Part shown: positions 16,244 through 22,896 of the stretch, in pieces
Layout: each line of letters begins with the position of its first letter
Numbering within the stretch: position 1 is the stretch's first letter
The notes under the pieces: generated by a model
What the model saw: the letters and a program-made list of their open reading frames with translations, nothing else
Databases searched by the model: none
Told to the model about the DNA's origin: nothing
Made by a program: the position numbers and the translations under genes
Assembly (NCBI GenBank): GCA_035421265.1
Contig: DAOLWP010000001.1
Span: 1-42,766 of the forward strand
Direction of reading: 5' to 3'
DNA: 42,766 nt
From: UBA6220 sp937870835
GTDB lineage: Bacteria > Patescibacteriota > Minisyncoccia > Minisyncoccales > Minisyncoccaceae

Positions 16244-16543
16244 ATGGAGCCAATACAAAGATTTCAAAACGCAGTAAAAGAAAATAATTTATGGATATAT
16301 ATTTTATCTTTAGGCAAAGAACGGGAAGTTCAAGATAAAGAAGTTTCTAAATTAATTTTTGAAAAATTTGGATTTTTGCCTAATAATATATTAGTTAATC
16401 GGGTTTTGTTTCGCTTAAAAAATGATGGTTATCTTAACCGTGAAAAATTAAAAGGCGAAAAAGCCTATAAAACTACGGAAAAAGGCTTACGACAGTTAGA
16501 GCAAATGAAAAATATTTGCCAAGATTTATTGCAAAAAATATAA
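16244..16543 (+). CDS. Second PadR-like winged-helix protein
   Basis: 99 aa, a paralogue of the divergent PadR-like gene: both start M-x-P-x-x-R-(L/F), share NLWIYIL, (E)KFGF-P-NI---RVL--L---G, and end with a leucine-rich helix. Lies 35 nt after ino1 and before the phosphatidyltransferase, so it probably belongs to the same transcript up to the terminator at 16552. The pair may form heterodimers or respond to different signals. No SD. Confidence 0.8.
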   Translation: MEPIQRFQNAVKENNLWIYILSLGKEREVQDKEVSKLIFEKFGFLPNNILVNRVLFRLKNDGYLNREKLKGEKAYKTTEKGLRQLEQMKNICQDLLQKI

Positions 16544-16551
16544 AAATTAAT

Positions 16552-16572
16552 ACGCCTTATTAAAGGCGTTTT
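16552..16572 (+). terminator. Terminator after the second padR-like gene
   Basis: Stem ACGCCTT (16552-16558) / AAGGCGT (16563-16569), 7 bp, ATTA loop, then a short TTT run. The T-tract is weak, so part of the transcription may continue into the phosphatidyltransferase gene. Confidence 0.65.
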
Positions 16573-16614
16573 AACTTTACTTTTAAATAAAAATATAAAT
16601 ATAATATCAAAAAT

Positions 16615-17232
16615 ATGTTAGACACAAAACGAGATTTATTTAAAAGCATAGAAAAAGTTGTTGGAAAAATGTTTGGCGCTTTGCCATTAACTCCTAACCA
16701 ATATACCTTAATATCTGGGATAATGGCAATTATCAGCGCCTATTTTATTATTAAGCAGCAATTTTGGTGGGCAATTCTTTTCTTTTTAATTGCTTCCTTT
16801 TTAGATTTTATTGATGGAGCAGTGGCTAGGCAAAAGAATATGAGCAGTAAAATTGGGGCTTATTTAGATACAATTTTTGATAGATATGTAGAGGGCATTA
16901 TTTTATGCGGTTTTTTATTTATAAATTTACCAAGTATATTTTTCGTTCCGGGATATGTTTGGGTTTATGCTGCTATGTTTGGTTCAGTTATTACCACATA
17001 CGCCAAGGCCGCTGCCAAAGAAAAAGATTTAGTAAACCAAGAGTTAAAAGGCGGACTATTGTCCCGAGCTGAGAGGTTAATTTTAATTTTTATTGCTTTA
17101 GTTTTAGCGGCCATTTATCCTGATTATTACTATGCCACAGCTATATTATTTGTGATTGCTGTTTTGGCAAATTTTACAGCCCTGCAAAGGGTCCATTCTG
17201 CTATTACCATTAACCGCCGCCAAAAAAGTTAA
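16615..17232 (+). CDS. CDP-alcohol phosphatidyltransferase, probable inositol-phosphate type
   Basis: 205 aa, about six TM helices. The full family motif is present at about 64-89: Asp-xx-Asp-Gly-xx-Ala-Arg, 8 residues, Gly-xxx-Asp-xxx-Asp (LDFIDGAVAR ... GAYLDTIFD). These Asp residues bind metal and the CDP-lipid. The SRAERL segment near residue 160 resembles the lipid/inositol-phosphate-type subgroup (PIP or archaetidylinositol-phosphate synthases). With ino1 just upstream, transfer of a CDP-lipid phosphatidyl group to inositol phosphate is the best guess; a phosphatidylglycerophosphate synthase is the alternative. Membrane-bound at the cytoplasmic face. No SD. Confidence 0.88.
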   Translation: MLDTKRDLFKSIEKVVGKMFGALPLTPNQYTLISGIMAIISAYFIIKQQFWWAILFFLIASFLDFIDGAVARQKNMSSKIGAYLDTIFDRYVEGIILCGFLFINLPSIFFVPGYVWVYAAMFGSVITTYAKAAAKEKDLVNQELKGGLLSRAERLILIFIALVLAAIYPDYYYATAILFVIAVLANFTALQRVHSAITINRRQKS

Positions 17233-17250
17233 GTTAATTTTTTGGATATT

Positions 17251-17282
17251 AAAATATTCTCTTTTTTAAGAGAATATTTTTT
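17251..17282 (+). terminator. Terminator after the phosphatidyltransferase gene
   Basis: Perfect 13-bp AT-rich stem AAAATATTCTCTT (17251-17263) / AAGAGAATATTTT (17268-17280) with a T4 loop and following Ts. Confidence 0.85.
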
Positions 17283-17284
17283 AT

Positions 17285-17342
17285 TTGACAAATAAGATAA
17301 TTTATTATATTATATATCCAAGCCTATAAAAGGAGGCTGAAA
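17285..17342 (+). promoter_or_regulatory. Promoter and SD-containing 5' hairpin of the first HAD gene
   Basis: TTGACA (17285-17290), 17 nt, TATTAT (17308-17313). Start expected at about 17320. A hairpin begins there: AGCCT (17321-17325), loop ATAAAAGG, AGGCT (17334-17338). It holds the strong SD AAAGGAGG, with ATG at 17343. Translation may depend on opening this stem. Confidence 0.75.
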
Positions 17343-18026
17343 ATGAAAATTATAGTAATGTACGACTGGGACGGGACCCTTGTGGATACAATGCCCGCCC
17401 ATGCCGCGTTAGCGGCGAAGTGCATAAAGCAGACCTTTGGTTTGCCTTATGCAGAAGCTAAAGAAAAGTACCTTGAGAGCACGGGCGTGCCATTTGATCT
17501 GCAGTTGGAAAAAATATTTCCATTGGCAGAGTCAGCCCTAAAAAAGCAGTGCGCCGATAGATATCATCGCGAAAAAATGTTTCTGGTTTACGGCGATCCA
17601 GTTACTTTTCCGGGGGCGTTTGGAACAATTAAAGAAACAGCAAACGTTTTTCCCTCAGCCATACAGGTTGTTTCGTCATCTACAGAAGAACCCTGTATCA
17701 AGGAGTGGGCTCGGAAAAGTAAATTATCGCGCTATTTTTATTACATCCTGGGTCGCGAATCGGGAAATAAGCAGCAGCATATTCAAAAATTGCGGCAAGA
17801 ATTCTCGCGTTCTGTTATTTTTTTTATCAGCGATTCGGCCGAAGATATGGCCTTGCCGGCTGATTGCTGTGTGGGCGTTCAGGCATCCAAAGAAAGTTTT
17901 CAAAAATTTTTAGATAGGGGAGCCTATCGTGTATTTTCAGGACCGATAAATTTTGAAAATATTTGGGAAACTATAAAAGAATATTTAAGTTTGCCCGAAA
18001 AATATATAAAAGCAACTAAAAAATAA
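17343..18026 (+). CDS. HAD-superfamily hydrolase
   Basis: 227 aa. HAD motifs: YDWDGTLVDT (nucleophile Asp8, acid Asp10), VVSSST (motif II), GNKQQHIQKL (motif III Lys about 142) and FFISDSAEDMAL (motif IV). A helical cap lies between motifs I and II (about 18-90), as in phosphoglycolate phosphatase/beta-phosphoglucomutase-like enzymes. Substrate unknown. Codon use is visibly more G+C-rich than in the adjacent genes, with a perfect SD, own promoter and own terminator, the clearest of the four cassette-like genes here. It is not close to the two tandem HAD genes at 18631 and 19309. Confidence 0.88.
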   Translation: MKIIVMYDWDGTLVDTMPAHAALAAKCIKQTFGLPYAEAKEKYLESTGVPFDLQLEKIFPLAESALKKQCADRYHREKMFLVYGDPVTFPGAFGTIKETANVFPSAIQVVSSSTEEPCIKEWARKSKLSRYFYYILGRESGNKQQHIQKLRQEFSRSVIFFISDSAEDMALPADCCVGVQASKESFQKFLDRGAYRVFSGPINFENIWETIKEYLSLPEKYIKATKK

Positions 18027-18050
18027 AAAATACTTGGTTGCATTTTTTTT
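18012..18050 (+). terminator. Terminator overlapping the end of the first HAD gene
   Basis: GCAACTAA (18012-18019) pairs with TTGGTTGC (18034-18041), 8 bp with one wobble. The loop holds the TAA stop (18024-18026). A run of eight Ts follows. Confidence 0.7.
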
Positions 18051-18100
18051 ATTTTAAGATATTATAAAAGAATAATTATAAAATATTAAAATTTATAAAT

Positions 18101-18622
18101 ATGGAAGCTTGGTTATTTTATGGCTTAGCCGCTTCATTGTGCTGGGGCACTGACGCCATTATGAGTAAAATAGTTACCTCTGATAAATATCTTAATGTGC
18201 CGGCAATGCATTCTTCTTTATTAATGCTTGCTGGTATTGCCTCTGCTTTTATAATTTATTTTTTACTTCAATCAAAAGACCTAAATTTAACAATGAAAAT
18301 TTTAGGGATAATTTTATTAGTCGCTATTTTTATTTACGCAATTTTTGCCCTGAAACAAGCCAATATCGCTATTACTTGGCCAGTTATATTTTTTGGAATT
18401 ATGCAGGGCCTTTTGTGGGGCACGGGCATGGTTTTTACATTTTTAGCTTTTGCCGGCGGAGCTGATGCCGCTAAACTAGTTCCAATTTATAATACTAACA
18501 CTTTAGTATCAGTATTATTGGGTTTGGCATTTTTACATGAATTAGGAGCTCCGGGGACGCGAATGCAAGTAATTTCTGGAGCGCTTTTAATAGTAATTGG
18601 CAGCATTTTGGTTAGTAATTAA
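18101..18622 (+). CDS. EamA/DMT-like membrane protein, half-size
   Basis: 173 aa with about five TM helices. LFYGLAASLCWGTDAIMSKIV at the start and the C-terminal block AAKLVPIYNTNTLVSVLLGLAFLHE ... ISGALLIVIGSILV match the EamA (drug/metabolite transporter) repeat, which in full proteins occurs twice (10 TM). Here one and a part are present, so a dimer or EmrE-like assembly is likely. Substrate unknown. The HAD gene follows 8 nt downstream. No SD. Confidence 0.8.
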   Translation: MEAWLFYGLAASLCWGTDAIMSKIVTSDKYLNVPAMHSSLLMLAGIASAFIIYFLLQSKDLNLTMKILGIILLVAIFIYAIFALKQANIAITWPVIFFGIMQGLLWGTGMVFTFLAFAGGADAAKLVPIYNTNTLVSVLLGLAFLHELGAPGTRMQVISGALLIVIGSILVSN

Positions 18623-18630
18623 AAAATAAA

Positions 18631-19275
18631 ATGGCAATAAAAGGAATTATTTTTGATTTAGACGGAATATTGTTTGATAGTGAATATTTCCAATGGCAAG
18701 GCTGGGTTCAGCCATTGCGTAATTTTGGAATTGAATTGACTAAAGAAATGTATTTTGAATATGCCGGTAAAAGTTCTTCGCTTATTGAATCTGAATTAAT
18801 AAAAAAATATAATTTGCCAATTAAAGAAGGAGAACTTATAAAGCAAAAGAAAGAGTTGTTAAGAAAATGGTTTTCAGAAAAGCCATTGCCTTTAATGCCT
18901 TATGCCAAAGAAGCAGTTGAATATTTTAGCCTTGACCCTCGTTTTAAAGTGGCTTTATGTTCGGGCGGGGATAGAGAGGAAATTTTAACAAAATTGAAAA
19001 TGAATGATTTTTTAAAATATTTTTCAGTTATAGTTGCTGGCGACGATGTCCAGCATAGTAAACCTGCGCCGGATATTTATTTATTAGCTGTAAAACTTTT
19101 AAATTTAAATCCCGATGAATGTTTAGCTATTGAAGACACGCAATATGGTTTGCAAGCGGCCAAAGAGGCAGGATTATGCTGTTTTGCAATTCCAAATGAA
19201 TATTCTAATAAGCAGGATTTTTCGCTAGCGGATAAAATTCTTACCTCTTTAAATGATGCAATAATTTTTTTTTGA
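18631..19275 (+). CDS. HAD-IA hydrolase, beta-phosphoglucomutase-like (tandem copy 1)
   Basis: 214 aa. FDLDGILFDSE (motif I with both Asp), LCSGGDREE (motif II), SKPAPDIYLLAVKLLNLNP (motif III Lys) and LAIEDTQYGLQAAKEAG (motif IV) place it with the phosphoglycolate phosphatase/beta-PGM subgroup. Helical cap at about 18-85. Closely similar to the next gene (19309), including EECLAxED-type spacing, so the two arose by tandem duplication. It probably removes phosphate from a small sugar phosphate; substrate unclear. Adjacent to the EamA-like gene, maybe co-transcribed. Confidence 0.9.
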   Translation: MAIKGIIFDLDGILFDSEYFQWQGWVQPLRNFGIELTKEMYFEYAGKSSSLIESELIKKYNLPIKEGELIKQKKELLRKWFSEKPLPLMPYAKEAVEYFSLDPRFKVALCSGGDREEILTKLKMNDFLKYFSVIVAGDDVQHSKPAPDIYLLAVKLLNLNPDECLAIEDTQYGLQAAKEAGLCCFAIPNEYSNKQDFSLADKILTSLNDAIIFF

Positions 19276-19308
19276 AGAATATCCATAAATTGATTATATT
19301 AATCTTAT

Positions 19309-19968
19309 ATGGACAAACAAGCCATTAAAGCAATTTTATTTGATTCAGACGGAACACTTTTCCAAAGCGAATATCGCCAAGCTAAAGCATGGGCAGAAGT
19401 TCTTAAAGACTATAAAGTGGCTATCCCGCCCGAGGATTATGTTTTATACGCTGGAAAAACTACCGAGCAAATAGAGGATTTAATTATTAAAAAAAATAAT
19501 CTTAAAGTTCAAAAAGGTGATTTAGTAAAGCGTCGAGATGAAATTATGCTGCAGTGGTACGTAGAGAATAATGTAGAATTAATGCCTTGCGCCCGCGAAG
19601 CTCTTAAATTTTTCTATGAGCATCCAGCGTATTATGTTGCTTTATGCACTAATGGCGGGCGGGAAGAAATTAAATTAAAATTAGAAAGGAATCAACTTAC
19701 GCAATACTTTAATGTAATTATTACCAAAGACGATGTCTTAAATCCAAAACCAGCGCCAGATATATATTTGGCAGCTATGCAAAAATTAAAAGTTAAGCCG
19801 AATGAATGTTTGGTGGTTGAAGATACAGAACATGGTTTGCAAGCGGCTAAAGCTGCGGGCGCATATTGTTTTGTAATTCCCAATCAATTCGCAAATGGCA
19901 ATAATTTTTCAAAGGCTGATAAAATTTTAACTTCCCTTTGTGATTTAATAAAAATTTTTAACGATTAG
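19309..19968 (+). CDS. HAD-IA hydrolase (tandem copy 2)
   Basis: 219 aa, paralogue of the preceding gene. Motif I is FDSDGTLFQSE, motif II LCTNGGREEI, motif III NPKPAPDIYLAAMQKL and motif IV LVVEDTEHGLQAAKAAG. The Q after motif I (FQSE for the usual FDSE) and changes in the cap suggest a different substrate from copy 1. Starts 34 nt after it. Its 3' end overlaps the convergent PHP gene by 11 bp. Confidence 0.9.
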   Translation: MDKQAIKAILFDSDGTLFQSEYRQAKAWAEVLKDYKVAIPPEDYVLYAGKTTEQIEDLIIKKNNLKVQKGDLVKRRDEIMLQWYVENNVELMPCAREALKFFYEHPAYYVALCTNGGREEIKLKLERNQLTQYFNVIITKDDVLNPKPAPDIYLAAMQKLKVKPNECLVVEDTEHGLQAAKAAGAYCFVIPNQFANGNNFSKADKILTSLCDLIKIFND

Positions 19969-20620
19969 GCCGTGAGTTAATTATTTTTAACCTTTTTAAG
20001 GTTGGAAAAATTAAATAAAACAATGATGCTTTTTTTCCGCCAGTTGCGGATTTTTTATTTTTTAATTCATTTTTGAATTCTTCTAATGTTTTAGCTTGGC
20101 ATTCAGTATAGGCCTCGCCGGCGCCCTTATAAAAATGTGCATCGCTGCCAGCCGTCATTGCTAAATTATGTTGTTTGGCAAATTGGAATGCTTTTTGGTC
20201 AGCAGACCTAAAAGGCAGGCGGGCGTTAAAAACTTCTAATCCGTCAATAATATCTAAATAATTTTTTAAATCATCTTTGAATTTTTCGTGGCCTTGATAA
20301 GGGTGGGGAATTATTGCCAAGCCTCCCTGTTTTTTAATTTCATTTATTACTAAACGCGCGTCTTTACCCTTGCCATTAATTTGTTGTTGGATAAAAATAG
20401 CTAAAACATCGCCCTGTTTTGTTTTTATCTCCTCGCCTAAAATAATTTGAGCGCCTAATTTTTGTCCAGCTTTTTGCGCTTCAGCCCAACCAGCTGAAGT
20501 TTCGTGGTCAGTAATCGCCACGCCATCGAGACCCTTTAATAGCGCTTGTTTAATAATTTTTTCCGGAGAAGAAATTCCATCATTAGAAAAATAAGTATGG
20601 CAATGTAAATCTATTTTCAT
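19958..20620 (-). CDS. PHP-domain metal-dependent phosphoesterase
   Basis: 220 aa, minus strand. PHP motifs: LHCHTYFSNDG (His6, His8), AITDHE, GEEIKT, IPHPYQGH and GSDAH, which together hold a trinuclear metal site. This matches the stand-alone PHP family acting on nucleotide or nucleoside phosphates (YciV/RnaAM-like), though no C-terminal helper domain is present. The stop overlaps the end of the HAD gene, convergently. No SD. Confidence 0.88.
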   Translation of the reverse strand: MKIDLHCHTYFSNDGISSPEKIIKQALLKGLDGVAITDHETSAGWAEAQKAGQKLGAQIILGEEIKTKQGDVLAIFIQQQINGKGKDARLVINEIKKQGGLAIIPHPYQGHEKFKDDLKNYLDIIDGLEVFNARLPFRSADQKAFQFAKQHNLAMTAGSDAHFYKGAGEAYTECQAKTLEEFKNELKNKKSATGGKKASLFYLIFPTLKRLKIINSRPNR

Positions 20621-20730
20621 ATATTTTAGTATAATTTATTTAATAGCAATTATCAACTAAAATTTATATAATACATAATGCCAGAAATATATTGCACTCT
20701 TTGAAGCCGTAAAATATTACAAAGGCGTGC

Positions 20731-20759
20731 TTTTCAAAACAAGCTTTCTCCTGTATAAT
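20731..20759 (+). promoter_or_regulatory. Possible promoter before the Ppx-NDT fusion gene
   Basis: TATAAT at 20754-20759 with TTTTCA (20731-20736, 4 of 6) 17 nt upstream. It leaves a 110-nt leader. The 253-bp gap also holds TATAAT at 20667-20672, a CTCTTTGAA (20697-20705) recalling boxA, and small hairpins near 20706-20725 (GCC/GTAA with TTAC/GGC). Confidence 0.4.
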
Positions 20760-20873
20760 ATATATTAAGGTAGTAAGAATTAGTTCAAGCCAAGGTCGCA
20801 AAATTGACAACAATATATGAACATGTTTTTTATAAAAAAGTTTTATAATTAATAATTTAATAATAAATAATCT

Positions 20874-22133
20874 ATGAACAATAAAAATAAAATATTAATA
20901 GATGTTGGTTCCTCAACGGTGAAGGCTTCTCTTTTTTCGGATGGAAAAACGAAGACGCTTATTCAAAGGTCCATTTTATTTAAAAATGGCTTTGATCCAG
21001 AAGGAGGGATTTCTGCTTCAGCAAAAAAAGAGCTTTTTGAGCTGATAGAGTCAATTAAGAAACAAAACGAAGAAGCTTGTATAAAAATTTATGCGACAGG
21101 AATATTCAGAAAGCTGAACGAGGAAGCAAAGATATCATTTATTGACGAATTTTTTTTAAGAACAGGGCTTTACTTCAACATTATTAGTCAAGATTTAGAA
21201 AATTTCTACTTAGAAATGGCTTTAACGGGAAATTGTTCGCTAAACGAGCCGGTTTTGCTCATTAACATTGGAGGCAGTTCGGTTGAATTGGTTCTGATGT
21301 ATGGAGAAGAAGCTATAGAGAGAAAAAATATTGATATTGGTGCTGGAATAATTAATACGAAGTATCCAAGCATTAATGAAGATATATCTGGCGTAGAAAT
21401 AGATGACATCGTTGATTATATATCAAATTTTCTTCCCGAATTGACAAATAAAGTCAATAAAGCATTTTACAATGGCGGTGAATTAACTTATATGAGATTG
21501 GTTGGTTATAACTTGACGAAGAATACTCTTTTCAACGATCCCTGCCATCCTTCTGTTATTCATACTCCAGATTTTATTAAGAAGAATAAAGAAGTTTTTA
21601 AAACTATAAAATTAAAAGAATTAGAAGCGCTTATGCCTCACGATCCAAAATGGATGCACGGCGCTAGAGGGTGTTCGGCTATAGCTCAAGCAATTTGTAA
21701 AAAATATAATATAGAAACAATCATTCCATCCGATTCTAATACCATTAATGGAATAATTGAGAGGGAATTTAGGTATGTAACTATTAGTGGTAGCTTTAGA
21801 AAGCATTTATCCTACATATTGAGTGTTAAAAAAAATCTTGAAGAAAAAGGCGCAAAGGTCTTAAGTCCACGATTTACTGAACCAAAAAATCCAGGCGAAG
21901 GATTTGTTGTTTTTTCAGGCGAGGAAGGGTTAAGTCCTCTTGAGCTTGAGAGATATCATTTAAAGTCAATAATGGTTTCGGATGCTTTAATTGTTTGTGA
22001 TCCTGATGGATATGTTGGCGCGTCTGCGTTAATAGAGATTGGCTTTGCTCACTCATTAGGAAAAAGGATTATTTTTGTAGAAAAACCGGAAGAATTTATG
22101 TTGAATACTCTTCCTGCGGAAATTGGCTTATAG
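20874..22133 (+). CDS. Ppx/GppA-like ASKHA domain fused to a nucleoside-deoxyribosyltransferase-like domain
   Basis: 419 aa, two domains. Residues 1-295 look like a Ppx/GppA phosphatase: ILIDVGSSTVKASL (phosphate-1 loop, Asp10), YATGIFRK (as ATSAxR), IISQDLENFYLEMAL in place of the IISGxEEAxL catalytic helix (Glu109 may be the retained acid), LLINIGGSSVELVL (phosphate-2) and NGGELTYM. Residues about 301-405 look like a nucleoside 2-deoxyribosyltransferase or related NDT/TIR-like hydrolase: ISGSFRK near the start, then SDALIVCDPDGYVGASALIEIGFAHSLGKRI with a conserved Glu388. I know no characterised protein with this architecture. It may sense and process nucleotide signals. No SD. Function is inference. 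Confidence 0.7.
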   Translation: MNNKNKILIDVGSSTVKASLFSDGKTKTLIQRSILFKNGFDPEGGISASAKKELFELIESIKKQNEEACIKIYATGIFRKLNEEAKISFIDEFFLRTGLYFNIISQDLENFYLEMALTGNCSLNEPVLLINIGGSSVELVLMYGEEAIERKNIDIGAGIINTKYPSINEDISGVEIDDIVDYISNFLPELTNKVNKAFYNGGELTYMRLVGYNLTKNTLFNDPCHPSVIHTPDFIKKNKEVFKTIKLKELEALMPHDPKWMHGARGCSAIAQAICKKYNIETIIPSDSNTINGIIEREFRYVTISGSFRKHLSYILSVKKNLEEKGAKVLSPRFTEPKNPGEGFVVFSGEEGLSPLELERYHLKSIMVSDALIVCDPDGYVGASALIEIGFAHSLGKRIIFVEKPEEFMLNTLPAEIGL

Positions 22134-22190
22134 AAGCCTATATGAATTTTTGATATTAAAAAATGTTTTTTGCTTGATTATAATAAAGAT

Positions 22191-22796
22191 ATGAAAAAAC
22201 GAATTTTTATCAGCTTAAATTTGCCTACAGATATTAAAAATCGGTTAGTGGCAGAACAACAGGAAATTGACCGCCAATTTGCGTATTTTTGCGGTAATTC
22301 TCCTATTAAGTGGACTAAAAAAGATAATTTACACATTACGTTATTTTTTGTTGGCTATATGGAAATTAATGATTTGCCGGAAATTTTTAAGATTGTAGAA
22401 AACGCAGCTAATAAATTTAAGGTCTTTGAAATTAAATTAAAAGATATAATCTATGCTCCTTTGAACAAAATGCCCCCCAAAATGGTTTGGGTTAGGGGCG
22501 AATCGTCAGAAGAATTGCTTCGTCTCCAAAAAATATTAGAAACCAGCCTTTTATCTAATACCAATGTTGTTTTAGAAAACGAAGAGGGGATAAATAAAAA
22601 TTTTACACCCCATATTACTTTAGGAAGAATAGCGCAATGGCAATGGTCCCGGCTTGACCCCGAAGAAATTCCAGCATTAAATAAAGATTTTTTATATAAT
22701 TTTAATGTTGATTCAATTAAAGTAATGGAAAGCCAACTTAAACGCGGCGGCGCAGAATATTCTATTTTAAAATCATTTTCCTTAAATCAATCTTAG
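22191..22796 (+). CDS. thpR: RNA 2',3'-cyclic phosphodiesterase (ThpR/LigT)
   Basis: 201 aa from ATG 22191 (an in-frame TTG at 22170 would add a non-family leader). 2H phosphoesterase with two HxTL motifs: NLHITLFFVG (about 48) and FTPHITLGRI (about 144). These enzymes open 2',3'-cyclic phosphates and, in vitro, ligate tRNA halves. N-terminal RIFISLNLP is typical. No SD. Confidence 0.9.
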   Translation: MKKRIFISLNLPTDIKNRLVAEQQEIDRQFAYFCGNSPIKWTKKDNLHITLFFVGYMEINDLPEIFKIVENAANKFKVFEIKLKDIIYAPLNKMPPKMVWVRGESSEELLRLQKILETSLLSNTNVVLENEEGINKNFTPHITLGRIAQWQWSRLDPEEIPALNKDFLYNFNVDSIKVMESQLKRGGAEYSILKSFSLNQS

Positions 22797-22798
22797 AA

Positions 22799-22825
22799 AT
22801 GTTTAGGGGTCAGACCCCCAAACAT
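22799..22825. repeat. Extragenic palindrome between thpR and murC
   Basis: ATGTTT-A-GGGGT, loop CAG, ACCCC-C-AAACAT: two perfect arms broken by one A/C mismatch. No T-run, so it is not a clear terminator. The GGGGTCAGACCCC core recalls REP elements linked to Y1/IS200-like transposases in other bacteria. One copy in the window. Confidence 0.5.
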
Positions 22826-22896
22826 GGCTCTGGGCTTAATTTAAAATTTTTTATAATTCAAGGTTTATAATTAAAAGTTCAAAGTTTAATATCAAT

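Noticed and set aside
20874..22133. Ppx-NDT as two genes fused by a frameshift or misassembly
   Set aside because: The ORF is continuous, with even composition and no gap or repeat at the junction near residue 300.
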